From Tiliqua scincoides (lineage: Eukaryota > Chordata > Lepidosauria > Squamata > Scincidae), in NCBI RefSeq assembly GCF_035046505.1, contig NC_089822.1, forward strand, positions 267,851,024 through 267,915,023: a stretch of DNA of 64,000 bases, read 5' to 3'. The notes under the pieces are model-generated. The model was not told the DNA's origin and did no database searches. It saw only the letters and a program-made list of their open reading frames with translations. Shown here piece by piece: positions 36,481 to 51,120 of the stretch (positions are counted from its first letter, which is position 1; every line of letters starts with the position of its first letter). Position numbers and translations under genes: made by a program.

Positions 36481-36864
36481 TGCAGCTCCTTGCAGGAGTC
36501 CCGCACCTCCAGCAGCGCCCTCTGCCCTCCTGCCCGCCGTCCTGGGCAGTGCCACTAAGCCAAAGCGCCCACGAGGGTCGTCCAGCGCCACTGAGGACCA
36601 GGAGTGGAAGGTCTGGGGGGGGCCACGAGGGAGCAGCGCATGCAGGTCCTGGAGCCAGCGCCAGTCCCGGGCGGAGCATCTCCCACTGACGCTGCTGCAC
36701 ACTAAGTGTGGGTCCTTTGGCACGTCCCGGCACTCCAGCCTGTTTCCAAGTTGTGCCAAACTGGCTTTGAACCAGTCTGGTGAGAGCTGCATTTGCCACA
36801 AGCGTCCCCTGAAAACACACCGTGTCCCGTGGCTGACAGTCCCTGATCTGCTGCTATATCTAAA

Positions 36865-37205
36865 CATAAGAGCATCAGAAGAGCCCCGCTGGATTGGGCC
36901 AAAGACCCACCTAGTCCGCTTCCTGGACTTCACAGCGGCCCACCAAATGCCTCAGGGAGCACACCTGATAACAAGAGACCTCATCCTGGTGCCCTCCCTT
37001 GCGTCTGGCATTCTGACATAGCCCATTTCTAAGATCAGGAGGTTGCGCATACACATCATGGCTTGTACCCCGTAATGAATTTTCCTCCAGAAACTTGTCC
37101 AATCCCCTTTTAAAGGCGTCCAGGCCAGATGCCGTCACCACATCCTGTGGCAAGGAGTTCCACAGACCAACCACACGCTGAGTGAAGAAATATTTTCTTT
37201 ATGCA
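36865..37205 (-). mobile_element. CR1 3' end upstream of unit B
   Basis: Same position relative to exon 1 as 9362 (A) and 58720 (C): an insertion older than the triplication. Confidence 0.8.
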
Positions 37206-37394
37206 GTAAAATGTTATGCAGTTTAATCAGGAGAGAGATCTTAACATTTCCTCCTAACATTAAACTGGCCTATAATGTATGGGGAAACCAAAGATTTTCA
37301 GCCTAATCCTGAGCTGCCTGGCACCCAGGGCTGCAGTACCCAATGGACGCCAGGCAGCTGTCGGCAGCTCCATGGGGGAAGGGGACATTTGCCC

Positions 37395-37530
37395 AACAAG
37401 GTGGTCCATGGGTGGTCCACGGATCATAGGTTGGGGTCCACAGGATCATAGGTTGGGAACCAGTGCTGTAGCCCAGCAAGGTGGTCCACGGGTGGTTCAC
37501 GGATCTTAGGTTGGGAACCACTGCTGTAGC
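37395..37530. repeat. Imperfect tandem repeat with hAT-like end
   Basis: The block AGCAAGGTGGTCCACGGGTGG ... TAGGTTGGGAACCA occurs about twice, ending in GGTTGGGAACCACTG, a hAT-type terminus. Confidence 0.5.
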
Positions 37531-37615
37531 CCTTGCTGGTGTGCGGAGCCCCCGTGCTGCCAGCTAAGCCCCCCATCAGCTCCCTTCACCAGCTGGGCTC
37601 TTCCTCTCCCCACAG

Positions 37616-39183
37616 AGCATTTCCTGTTACAGAGGAAGGGCGAGTGTCACTTTCCTGATGGCAGTGCCAACTATGTCCTGGACAGGCACATCTATGGCCG
37701 GCAGGAGTTTGCCCGCTTCGACAACCGCCATGGGACCTTTGAGGCCAAGATAGGCAAGTTTGCGGTCCACTACTTCAACCAGAAACGCTAGCCTCCATGA
37801 GGGCCGACGTGGACCGTGTCTGCCGCCACAACTACGCGATCTTCCAGTCCTTCATCTCTGCCAGGAAACGTAAGTGGGGGGGAGGTTGGTGGGGGCGGGA
37901 GGGACGCAGAGCAGGGCCCCCCTCCAGGCACCTGAAGCCAGGGGAAGAGAGGGGCGGGGTGGGCAGGCTGGCTGTGATTCATTCCACCACCACCCCCTCC
38001 CACAACAGAACAGAGGGCACCTTCTTCCCCCCCAACCAGTGGTGTAGCTAGAGGAGGGCAAAGCACTAAGCTGTGTAGGTAGCCTCACTGTGGCGTGGTG
38101 TATCTCACTCGACGGTGGTGCTTTTCGAATCCGGTGGGGAGGCACTGCCTCACCTGCCTCGCCACCAATTGCACATCGCTGGTACCAGCAGCCTCTCCCC
38201 CTCCCCTTTGGAGCCATTCTGGGTGGTGGGTGCAAAGAGGAGGTGCTCACCTTCTGGCAGCATTCCAGGAAGGCCTTCTGGGCACACGCCTCTGTCTTAC
38301 AGCCACCTCTTGGAAGGGGAGGGGCCACTTGCATAGCGCTGTGGTGCTCCCTGCAAAACTGGGTTGCTTCAGCGGAGGGACGGGGCAACCACAATACTGG
38401 ACCCCAAGTGGGTGGAGGACATGGGGGACAGCGGGGGAAGTGGAAGCCCACTGAAGAGGATAAACTTCATAAGCCTGATCCTTTGACAAAGCTACCTTGA
38501 GCATTTGCTCAAGGAAAGGCAGGCTATAAATCTAATAGATAGTATCCTTTCTATAATCTCCACTCTCCAACTGAACCCTCCATACTCTGACCCCCTCCTG
38601 CCCTCTCTGTCTCCCTCTCCAGTGAAGCCCCAGCTGCAGATCACCCCCACGGATTCAGACTCCCCCCCCCCCCCAAACTCTGCTGGTGTGCAACATGGAC
38701 AGCTTTTTCCCTGCAGAGACTGACATCAGGTGGCTGCGGATCGGGCAGGAGGAGGACGAGAGCAGAGTGGTGTCCACGGAGCTGATCCGGAACGGGGACT
38801 GGACCTTCTCCATCCAGGTGATGCTGGAAGCGTGGCCGGAACGCGGAGACGGCTACGCCTGTCGGGTGGAGCACGCCAGCCTCCCAGGCCCCACCAGCAT
38901 CCGGTGGGGTAGGAGATTTGAGCATTGGATTTGCACATCACACATTCTTCTGCCCAGGGAGAGAAACCCCAGCCCAAGGGAGCATCCCTGGGACAAGGGT
39001 GGTCTCTGAGTGGGGGGAGGACTACTTTGCAGGCCTGCCCACGTTTGATTCAAGCTTCTTTCTCTTTCTGCAGAGCCACAGTCAGACTCCGCCAGGAGCA
39101 AGATATGGACGGGGGTCGTGGGGCTCCTTCTGGGCCTGGTCTTTGTGGTGTTCGGAGTGGCCCTGACCTGAAGATCAAGAAAG
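37616..39183 (+). pseudogene. MHC class II beta chain pseudogene (exons 2-4)
   Basis: Class II beta chains pair with alpha chains on antigen-presenting cells to display peptides. Exon 2 (37616-37869) codes the beta-1 domain: EHFLLQRKGECHFPDG, NYVLDRHIYGRQEFARFD, then VDRVCRHNYAIF; both Cys are kept. Exon 3 (38623-38908) codes the Ig-like beta-2 domain: KPQLQITPTDSDS, LLVCNMDSFFPAETDIRW, VSTELIRNGDWTF, YACRVEHASL. Exon 4 (39074-39183) codes the connecting and membrane segment: SDSARSKIWTGVVGLLLGLV. Splice sites are good. Exon 2 is 254 bp against the usual ~270, with a frame change before LASMRADVD. Exon 3 shifts at a poly-C run. Exon 4 is 1 bp short and meets TGA at 39169. No signal-peptide exon is visible upstream. 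Homopolymer errors could explain one break, not all three. Confidence 0.88.
38037..38400. mobile_element. hAT fold-back element in MHC intron
   Basis: Starts CAGTGGTGTAGCTAGAGG and keeps the GCAAAGCACTAAG and CACTTGCATAGCGC blocks of the family. The right end is diverged, so the boundary is approximate. Confidence 0.5.
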
Positions 39184-39663
39184 GTGATGGTGGCTCTGGG
39201 TGAAGTGTCTGCTGGGGGAGGCAGGAAGAGCACCTGGCTGGGGGTTCCCCTCCTCTCCCCAGTCAGGTGCTTTGGAGGCCGCTGCCCTCTTCCCTTCCAA
39301 GAGGTTCCTCCCTTGAAGGCTCAGGCTTGAGTAGCGACTAAATATGGTGGAGGGGTGGGGGACTGGACACCACTAGGCTAGGCTTGGAAGAAAATGTAGC
39401 AGACCCAGAGAGGCTGTTGTCCTCCTTTCCAGAAGCTGAGGCAACGGGGGGGGGGCAGTTCACCACCTAGTTCCCCCTCACAAAGCAGGCATCTTTCTGT
39501 GCTTTTGCCGTGAGAGGCAGACTAGGGCCCACTCCAGTCTCAGTGCTCTTAAGAGCCCTGAGGTGTATTGCATCGTATCTACAACAAGTGTGCTTTTCAT
39601 CCAAACTTCATTTATAGCAGAAATTAAACTAGCAGTGCAGGTGGTAGAAGCTGCTCACGACTA

Positions 39664-39891
39664 CAGCGATTTTCAGCCTTTTTCGTCTCGTGGCACTCTG
39701 ACAAGGCACTAAAATTGTCAAGGCACACCATCAGGTTTTTGCCAATTGACAAGGCACACCATGCTGCCAGTGGGGGGCTCACAACCCCACTGGCCTTACT
39801 AATAAATGATCTTCCCCCAAATTCCTGTGGCACACCTGTGGACCACTCATGGCACACCAGTGTGCCCCAGCACGGTGCTTGAAAATGGCTG
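39664..39891. mobile_element. hAT MITE downstream of MHC exon 4
   Basis: Inverted ends CAGCGATTTTCAGCC and TTGAAAATGGCTG. The flanking octamers CACGACTA and CACTACTA match at 7 of 8. The interior is rich in GGCACACC. Confidence 0.75.
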
Positions 39892-40225
39892 CACTACTAT
39901 AAAGAGTTTCACTGAGAAGCCCATCAGTGGGGAGGACAGTATTCTAGTATATTACTGGGCCCTGTTAGAACCAGGAAAAAGCTCCTTCGAGAGGCATATT
40001 CATCCCCCTTGCACCCTCCCCAGAATGAATGTACGCTTTTTTCCCAGACTTAATCCCTCTGTGGAGCAAATGGGGAGTGTCTGCTTCATTTTATGCACAA
40101 CAACTCTACCATTTCCCAATTATGGTGTTTTGATCTGGCAGGCTTGGGGGAGGGGAATGGGGCAGAGAGTTGAGCTCGGCTTGGGAGGCCCTTCATGCAA
40201 TTTGACTCTTTTCTTTCTCTTTTAG

Positions 40226-40249
40226 GAACTGCCATCCCTCCACCTATAG
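40226..40249 (+). pseudogene. Possible class II beta cytoplasmic mini-exon
   Basis: A 24-bp segment between CTCTTTTAG and GTAACGG. Class II beta genes of the DRB type have a 24-bp exon at this point, and phase 1 reading gives a short tail. Weak on its own; supported by position. Confidence 0.35.
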
Positions 40250-40546
40250 GTAACGGTTTTCTGTGCTGTTCCACGTGACTGTCCTGTTCCACCCAACCAA
40301 CTACTCCCTGGTCCTGGTTACTTGACGGGCCCTGGAGTGCCCCACCTCCTTTCCCACCAGAGGCTTTGCTGAGCAGAGAACGGGCCGTGCTCAGTGTGGA
40401 AGGGGAGGCCTGGCTGCCTGGTCCCTGCTCCAATTTGCTTCCCGGGTCCTCTTGTTGCCAAGAGCATTTCCCCCTCTGAGAGTATTGGGAAAACACAGGT
40501 TGCCCTGGGCCCTCAAGACAGATCAGTGCTCCTGCTTGCTGATATA

Positions 40547-40929
40547 CAGTCCAGCCTCTTTATCCATAGATTCAGGACCCTCAGTTTTAATTAAGTGTGG
40601 GTTCCAAACCCGCGGATTGGGACAGACCTGTACACTGAACACAACCAGAACTGTGCTCCAGTTGGGTCTGGGGGAGCTTCCAAGGACTGAAAACAGTCAC
40701 TTCCGGTTTTTAGCCAAAAACCAGCAGTGACCATTTTTGGCCTCAGATGGCCTGCTGAGGATCAGGGGGACCACATGCCTCTCTGGCCCTCAGAAGGCCC
40801 CCTGGTTGCAACTGGAGCACAGCTCTGGTTGTGTCCAGAGGACACATGGATTTGACCCATAGATTTGCAGGTTTCAGTATCTGCTGGGGTTCCGAAAACG
40901 GAACTCCCACAGTTGCTGAGCCACAACTG
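40547..40929. mobile_element. Mariner-like element with TA flanks
   Basis: Starts CAGTCCAGCCTCTTTATCC after TA and ends GAGCCACAACTG before TA. Style fits Tc1/mariner (Tigger-like) non-autonomous elements. Ends are only partly complementary. Confidence 0.45.
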
Positions 40930-41112
40930 TATCTAGAATAACTTTGCCTTCGCACCTCCTTCAAGTCCTGGGATGCCACAGCCAAACTAAGTCAGTCTTT
41001 AACCCCAACTCAAGGAGCTTCACTCGAACTGAGTTAGGAGTTACAATGTTTGAGTGCATTCAGATAACTTGTGCAGTTATTTCCACTTGGCAGCTGTGCA
41101 CTTGTTGCGTTA

Positions 41113-41870
41113 GCTGAGTATTGGCAACCTTCAGTCTCGAAAGACTATGGTATCGCGCTCTGAAAGGTGGTTCTGGCACAGCGTCTAGTGTGGCTGAAAA
41201 GGCCAATCCGGGAGTGACAATCCCTTCCACACCGGGAGCAAGTGCAGTCTGTCCCTCGTCTGTCTCCCTGGCTATGGGCCTTCCTTCTTTGCCTCTTTGC
41301 CTCAGACTGTTGGCAAAGTGTCTCTTCAAACTGGGAAAGACCATGATGCACAGCCTGCCTCCAAGCGGACCGCTCAGAGGCCAGGGTTTCCCACTTGTTG
41401 AGGTCCATCCCTAAGGCCTTCAGATCCCTCTTGCAGATGTCCTTGTATCGCAGCTGTGGTATACCTGTAGGGCGCTTTCCTTGCACGAGTTCTCCATAGA
41501 GGAGATCCTTTGGGATCCGGCCATCATCCATTCTCACGACATGACCGAGCCAACGTAGGCGTCTCTGTTTCAGCAGTGCATACATGCTAGGGATTCCAGC
41601 ACGTTCCAGGACTGTGTTGTTAGGAACTTTGTCCTGCCAGGTGATGCCGAGAATGCGTCGGAGGCAGCACATGTGGAAAGCGTTCAGTTTCCTCTCCTGT
41701 TGTGAGCGGAGAGTCCATGACTCGCTGCAGTACAGAAGTGTATTCAGGACGCAAGCTCTGTAGACCTGGATCTTGGTATGTTGTGTTAGCTAACTCTGCT
41801 TTAAAGAATACTCTGGTAAACAGAAGGGCACCCTGGTGGAACTTGTGAATGTTATGGCCACATGCTCTCT
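41113..41870 (-). mobile_element. LINE family 2, C-terminal part
   Basis: The minus strand encodes CCLRRILGITWQDKVPNN, LRWLGHVVRMDDGRIPKD, YKDICKRDLKALGMDLNKW and the final CSRCGRDCHSRIGLFSHTR zinc cluster. 5'-truncated. Shares its upstream ~80 bp with the copy at 61808. Confidence 0.85.
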
Positions 41871-42371
41871 TGGTGCTCTTTCCACTCCCTCTCCAAGTAT
41901 CGCCCCCTCAGCTTGGACAGCAGGACTCTTTTGCATTCTTATGCCTAATAAAGATGTCTGAATTGGAATCGAATCTTTTGCATTCTCTGCCTTCCATCAT
42001 CATGGCTTTGTCTCTCCTCTTCTCTGCAGCACTAGTCAGTTAAACTGTCTTGACTTCAGGCTTCATCAGGATCCCGTCTGGGAAGCATTTTTATCCTGCA
42101 AATGATTCATTTTCCTTGCTTAGAGGATGCAGACTTTGGAGAGGATGCAAGAAGACTGGAGGAGGACAGCAACGGCCTTCTTCCCCCCACCCCCTGCAAT
42201 AAGCATCGTTGTGCGTTCATTTCTAGATTTGGGACAGGGGGAAGAAGGGAAGTCAGGGTGATGCTTCTGCTGGCTGTCACCTCATTGGCTGGCTAAAACT
42301 GCTAGTTGCAATACAAAAATTGCAATGTATGCACTGTAAAGAGTCAAACGTACATCTCCAGGACTTCTATT

Positions 42372-42530
42372 CTGATCCAGGAGAGGACCTGCCCTCTAAT
42401 TCTCTGACTGTGTTGCTTCTTCAGCAGCCTTGGTGAGGGACCGTGTCGAACGCCTTCTGAAAGTTCAGATATATAATGTCCACAGGTTCTCCCGCATCCA
42501 CATGCCTCTTGACCTTTTTAAAGAATTAGG
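42372..42530 (-). mobile_element. CR1 RT fragment
   Basis: Short minus-strand match to the RT segment around [15 protein letters not shown]. Confidence 0.7.
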
Positions 42531-42821
42531 GCACAATGAGATAGCTCTGATCAGGAATCTTTTAACAGAGAGAGAGATTCCCTTGAAAATAGATTGGAGC
42601 TTCCTATCAAATAGATGATTTATTGGAAGGAACGTATATTAAAAACTCACCAAGGGCTTAAGGACACAGCAAGAAATATCAATCAACTCTAATTATTACA
42701 TTAATGAAAGTAGCATGTGGTGTGAGTATATGCTCCAATGAAAAGGGATACTTAAATGGGGGGATTATAAATGCTCTACTCTCTGCTCCCTTTCCCTAGG
42801 ATTGACCTAGCTAGGGCAGGG

Positions 42822-42905
42822 TCTCCAAACATTTTGGTACAAGGGCTGAATCCTATATTTGACATGGTGTCAAGGGCTGGAAAATAAATACTATATACAT
42901 GATGA
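42822..42905. mobile_element. hAT end fragment
   Basis: CAGGGTCTCCAAACATTTTG then GGGCTGAATCC; one end only. Confidence 0.4.
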
Positions 42906-43185
42906 GCCGATGTGCTGAGAGTTTGCTTGAATACAGTAAGCGGTAATACAGTAAGTGGTATTTACTGTACTGTATTTACTGTAAGTAAGTAAATGTACAG
43001 TAAGTGGGAGCAGAGGGCAAAATTGACTTGCACAGGAAGAGGATTTTGAAAAAGCATCAAGCAACCTATGACGCAAATCACAAACTTCTTTTGTCTCGGT
43101 ATCTGCTCTGGATAAGTTTAATGGAGACATTAACTTTAATTTATATTTATATTCCAGGTCTCTCAGCATCTCCCAGTTAGCTTCT

Positions 43186-44339
43186 TGTTAAGCACATAGT
43201 TATAGGAAATTTTCCAAGACCCACGAGGGGTAATGGGCCAATCACCCAACCCAAAAAATGCTGAGTCCTGAGGCACGGTGACCTTTGACCCCAGACTGTA
43301 ACCCACATGTGGAGGCCACTGGATGGATAGCCCAGTATAAGCATAGCAACACATAAGATGAAATAAAGAAAAAGCTGCTTGTTGGTAAGAAAGAACCATA
43401 TTGCAAGTCTGACTGAAAGTCTGACTACTTCATTTAAAAGCAAAATTGTTAAGTTCACAGAAGCTGCTCAGGTCTCAGAGTGTAAACACTCTGGAATGTA
43501 ACTCAGACAAGCAAGTACCAGTTTCGAGCAGAGATGGGCCTCACGACCTTGGCAGAAGATACACGTCTTGGCAAAAACATTCACTCACTAATTAATGCCT
43601 GCATCCACTAGAGAGACTCTGTAACTTTTACTGTAATGCTTTTAGGGCAAAAGGCACAAATAGACAAAAGCTAGGACAAAATAGGCTTTGCCCTAAAGTG
43701 TAACCCACATATATGGGGACATAGTAGTCATTAGAAGTAGGTCTTAAGGAACCAGAAAGGTTGCTTGATTTTAGAAAAGAACAGACAAAAAGCTTTAACT
43801 TTGCAGAAAGGCTCCACAGGTGTTTGATGTTCACATTGACACAAGGGACAGGTATGCAGATAATGGTACCAGTCAAAGGTATATGGTGTCATTTCTTTTA
43901 ATGAGGAGACCTGTCAAAGTAATTCTAATTGAATTGATGGATGTGAATAAGGTTCAACACTGGGTCAACACTGGATAAATCGTATTATAGCACACCCTAC
44001 TGGTTTTTGAAAACTGTATTCAATATGTTTAAATGTCTAATTTTACCTTTCATGGAAACCTGTAACTTGAAACACACCTATCAGGTGTCTCTAATGTTAT
44101 CTATAGCCTATTAGGAGTTTGCCCCATCTATGATGTCAAGCTTCAGCCAATGGGAAGTCTAGATTTTCAAACAAAGAACCCAGAATGGTATAAAGGGTCC
44201 AGTTAATATTGGGAAAGTGCTCTCATGCTTTGGACACTAGTTCCGTGAGATGCCCATTGCTTGCAATGAAATAAAAGCCTGCAAACCTTCATTCCTGAGT
44301 ACCGAGATTTCTTGAGTTGCTTTCTTCAACCTTGCAACA
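43186..44339 (+). mobile_element. Possible solo LTR (fossil), limits uncertain
   Basis: Has promoter-like layout on the plus strand: a CCAAT motif, TATAAAGGG near 44200, and AATAAAAG about 70 bp later. TG...CA ends are possible, but no target duplication was found. Family unknown. Confidence 0.35.
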
Positions 44340-44754
44340 GTCCCATCACCCCAAGCTGCCAAACAATCATGTCTGCCTCATCCCTCAGTTACCAGGCCGA
44401 TTCCTCACACCCACGCTACACTCCCATCCGCCCCATCTCCCTTCAAGGTCTCCACTGGCGCCCAGGCCCCCCAGCACCTGAAAGCAATTTACCCCTTGTT
44501 TATGGCTCTGCCTGCTTGACCAGTTGGTCTCTGCAATTGATACCAACTGTCCCCCTGTTCCCAAATGGGCCACCTTGCAGAAATACCATTCCTCGACTGG
44601 CTTTGAAGTTACCAGGCCAGAATTCTCTTTTTGTTTGCTGTCAGGTCAAGCTCTTCCATTACCCATCATCCTAATGCTGTGCCATATTATTAATAAACTC
44701 TACCCCACTAATATGATCTAGTCCTGTTACCCAATTCTACCCCAACAGCTATCT

Positions 44755-45640
44755 TTGTATATTCTTCAAGGCCTCCTTCTCTTCCTCTACTGCCTGATGG
44801 ACTTTTACCATTCTGTCTGTCCACATCACTGTGGGGTGCAGAGTGTGGTCAATGGTCATTATCTTCTGAGTCTTACGATCTAAGGTCTCTAGTTCTGCCT
44901 GTGTCCAGGCTCCTATTACTGCAGTGTACCTGATGACGGGTATAGCCCAGGGGTTTCTGGCTTCGATGGTGTCCCCAACTGGTGTTTGGACTTTAGAATT
45001 TTTCTGACTCTCCTGATGTGTTCACTTTCAATTTGCTTTTATCTTCAGGATGTTTGATGCTATCTGCCTGAAGTAGGCCCAGATATTTATAAGGTTCTTC
45101 CTCATCCAAGTTCTTAATATGGTTTCCACTCTATTTCCTCAGTTTTTATTATTTTCCCTCTATTCCACCTGGTGCTGTCCCATTTTTAATTTTCTTTACT
45201 CTTTTACTTATTAATTCAGGTGTTATTTTTAAATCTTGCATTTGTTGACAACATTTTTCATCCTTTTTATCCAGCCTGCTTTTTTGTTGTCATCTCTTGG
45301 AGTGTCCCACAGTTTTGCCCAGAATTGCAATTCTGTATTTGGTGCTTCTGTGTTTCCTGCAGTTTCTCCATCTATGCATTGATAGAAGCGTTTTTGATCG
45401 GACTGGGAGATTCTGCCTCTATTTTGCAATTCTGGCTTCACATCTGCTAATCTTTTTTGTCACTGCTGTTATTTGCTGTTTTACTATTTCCAGCACTTCT
45501 CCCTGAATCTAGATGGCATTTTTGAATCAGAGACTGTCTGATATTTTCCTCCTTCCGCTTCTTGTCTTTCATATCTTTCCATTTGCTAGCATTTGGCCAC
45601 AGCATGGCAATTTTATTTTCTAATCTAGTCATTATTCTTC
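44755..45640 (-). mobile_element. R4/Dong-like LINE fragments near unit C
   Basis: The minus strand encodes RYTAVIGAWTQAELETLDRK-like and DHTLHPTVMWTDRM-like pieces (44755-45130), then FWAKLWDTPRDDNKKAGWIK (45229-45441). The second part matches 2255-2745 near unit A. Broken. Confidence 0.5.
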
Positions 45641-45890
45641 TTATTATTATTACCCAGAAAATTTATATACCACTTTTCAGTTTGAGTATTTGACAAAGCA
45701 GTTTGCATATCACAATAAATGGTTCATTATCCTAAAAGGGCTTATAATGTTAAAAAAGATACAGAAGAGACACCAGCAACAACCACTGGAAAAGGCACCA
45801 TGCTGGGGTGAAGATCGACAGTTGCTCTCCCCCTGCTAAATATAAGAGGACATCGCTTTAAAAGCTGCCTGTCTGTGCAGCTTGCAGCAT
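45641..45890. repeat. Interspersed tail repeat with (ATT)n, unit C
   Basis: Orthologous to 3218-3470: same AATTTATATACCACTTTTCAG start and CTCTCCCCCTGCTAAATATA end. Confidence 0.6.
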
Positions 45891-46008
45891 TTCACTTTGC
45901 TGAAAAGTGTGTCATGTGTTCACATGAAATACTCACTGAAGACACAAGGATTGAAATGGTCTCTCTCTGGTGTGCATTCATGAGCCATTGGGGCTGATGA
46001 AACCATTT

Positions 46009-49033
<3,025 letters not shown>

Positions 49034-49077
49034 AACAGTACAGCTGTATGACTGGTTGGTTGGACCTTCATGTTCCA

Positions 49078-49640
49078 TGTCAGGGCAGCAGGGGAGGACA
49101 GCCCTTGCCTTCCCAATAACAGAGTGGCACGGGAGCGCAGGGAGACAATGCAAGAAGCAGGCGATCCCAAACAGAGCCAGACACAGGCTTGTTTGTTGCA
49201 GGAGCCAAATTGGTAAAGGAGCAGGCAGAAGACTAGTCAGTCCTGGAGTCAGGGGGACAGCAGGTCACAGTCACGATAAGGTAGTCCAAGTCACAGAACA
49301 AACCAGCAGCACGACACACAGAAACCCACACCAGGAGTCTGTGCTTGCCCCATATATACCAGGGCCAGCCAATCAGAGTAGGGCGACCTCACAGTCACAA
49401 GGCTGTCTTGTGACCCACTCTGATTGGCTGTCCAGTGGTGCATTGCACCATTCCTCCATAGCCTCTGTGACTCAGCACTCATCTCTCCCCAAGTCACGTG
49501 ACTCCCACCTGCAACAAGTGCAGTTGATTGCATCAGCTGAGCTGCTTTGCTGATTGCTTCTCACCAGGCCCAGATAGCAGGGCCTCCTGCCACATCCTGG
49601 CTAATAACTATCTCAAGCCTGGGATGCCAAAAACCTGACA
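49078..49640 (-). mobile_element. Probable solo LTR in unit C intron (fossil)
   Basis: 563 bp with mirror-image ends, TGTCAGG...CCTGACA. The minus strand has CCAATCAGAG-type and TATATATGGGG motifs. Absent from the same intron of A and B, whose sequence reads through. No clear target duplication. Family not determined. Confidence 0.6.
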
Positions 49641-50963
49641 GGTGTATTTGTAATTGTGTTTTTCCTTTGGTGCTGTGAGACACCTTGAGGCCCTCTCTGG
49701 GAAAGACAGGCAGGATGCACATTCCCAGATTAAACACAAACACACACGTCTCTGGCGGGTGACCATTGAACACAAACTCCTGCATGGCTCAGGAATTGTT
49801 CGGCTGGCTCTTGTGAGTGGAGGGAAACTGTGAGCAGGACTTGGACTGAAATGCCAGCTTAGCGTTTCCCATGGAAGGGAAGATCCAACCAGGCATTCCT
49901 TGTTTACCCAAAGGGCCCTATCAGCATGGGGCTAAACTGGGGAAGAGTCACCATGGGTGTGATGGAGGGGGAGGTGATATGTTATCTCCAATGTCCCGCT
50001 CAGCCCCAGTGATGACCCCGGGGTGCCCTCAGGTTTCTGTTTCAGAGTACGAATAGAAACACAATCATTGGCAGGAATGGAGGGTAAAACATCACCGTTG
50101 TCCTCCGCTCACCCCACTGTCAGCTCTGAACAGACCTGTGTGAATGGGGACCCTTCCTCACAACAGTAACTCCCCTCTTTTCCGGAGGACACTGGTGCTG
50201 ATTACGACAAGTCAGCATTGCATCGCTCTGCCATTCCAGTCTTACCACCTGGAAATCCACGACTGCAGCTTGGTTGAGCTGTGGACTGACAGTGCCAGTG
50301 AGATCTGAGGGACTGATGTTCTGGCCCACCATGTTCCTCTCCTCCATATTTCCCCTTCTGCTCAGACTCCCTCTCCCTTACCCAAGCCAGGGAGTGGAGG
50401 TGACTGAATGGACAGGCGTGGCTGCCTGCCAATCTGCCGCCTGAGGCAACGGTCTCAGTCGGCCTCCTGGACTGACCAGCACCTGTCATCCACTTGTTCT
50501 TCTGCAGCTTTCCAGCTGCGATCCAGGCACAGAAGTGAGCAGCTCACAGACCAGAATCCCCAGACTGCCATGGAGCAGAACATGGGAAGCTGCCCAGGCA
50601 GAGTCAGACCTTGATCCGTGGAGCTCCACAGCGCCTGCACTAAGTGGCAGTGGCTCTGAATCCCCACCCAGACACGCAGCCAGAGACTGAAGCCGACTTC
50701 TGCACGCCATGCAGCTGACCTGCCACTGAGCCACAGGCATCTTCCCCCAAGAGCTTCGACACTTTTGGAATCTTCCCATCACTCAAAGGGGATTTTAGAG
50801 GTCAAGGAGAGCATTACTTGGGCTCAGCTCAGCTCTCCAAAGGGGAGGCTAAGCAGATATTTGCTCCCCAAGCCCCTGGGAAACCATTGCAGTGACCATC
50901 ACTAACAGCAATTACTCCGTTTCAGCATCGAGGAAGAAAAAGGCTCAAGGGATCCTGACTTAC
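49641..50963. other. Unit C intron, no further gene
   Basis: 49641-49860 aligns with unit A 5690-5860 and unit B 25672-25880; the rest shows no supported feature. Confidence 0.5.
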
Positions 50964-51090
50964 TCCCAGAAGCCACGTTCTCCTGAATCTGCAACATCAC
51001 TTCTGCACACAGGGCCTTCTGGCTCGGGTCCAGCGGAGCACACTCCTCCTTGTTGAAACGCACAGCCACCTCCTCAAAGGACACCAGAGC
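50964..51090 (-). CDS. KRAB-A exon of unit C (variant)
   Basis: 127 bp, acceptor TTCATTCAG, phase 0 to 1. Encodes [20 protein letters not shown] then [20 protein letters not shown] and SG. The EEW Trp of the KRAB-A box, normally part of the TRIM28-binding core, is Cys, and LL is PL. The donor is TGGGA|GTAAGT. The exon is open, but KRAB repression is probably weakened. Confidence 0.8.
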
Positions 51091-51120
51091 CTGAATGAAG
51101 AAAGGCACAAATCATCCCAT

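Noticed and set aside
34985-36820. Open frame of about 611 codons on the minus strand across the SCAN and CpG region of unit B
   Set aside because: GC-rich sequence keeps several frames open. This frame reads Pro/Ala/Gly-rich filler, crosses splice sites and the promoter, and only briefly coincides with the real frame after the SCAN slip.
37245-37600. Signal-peptide exon for the MHC class II beta copy
   Set aside because: No ATG followed by a hydrophobic stretch and donor was found here; the sequence is a tandem repeat with a hAT-like end.
44340-44750. Possible internal region after the LTR-like sequence at 43186
   Set aside because: No primer-binding site or element coding sequence is recognisable, so it was not assigned to an element.
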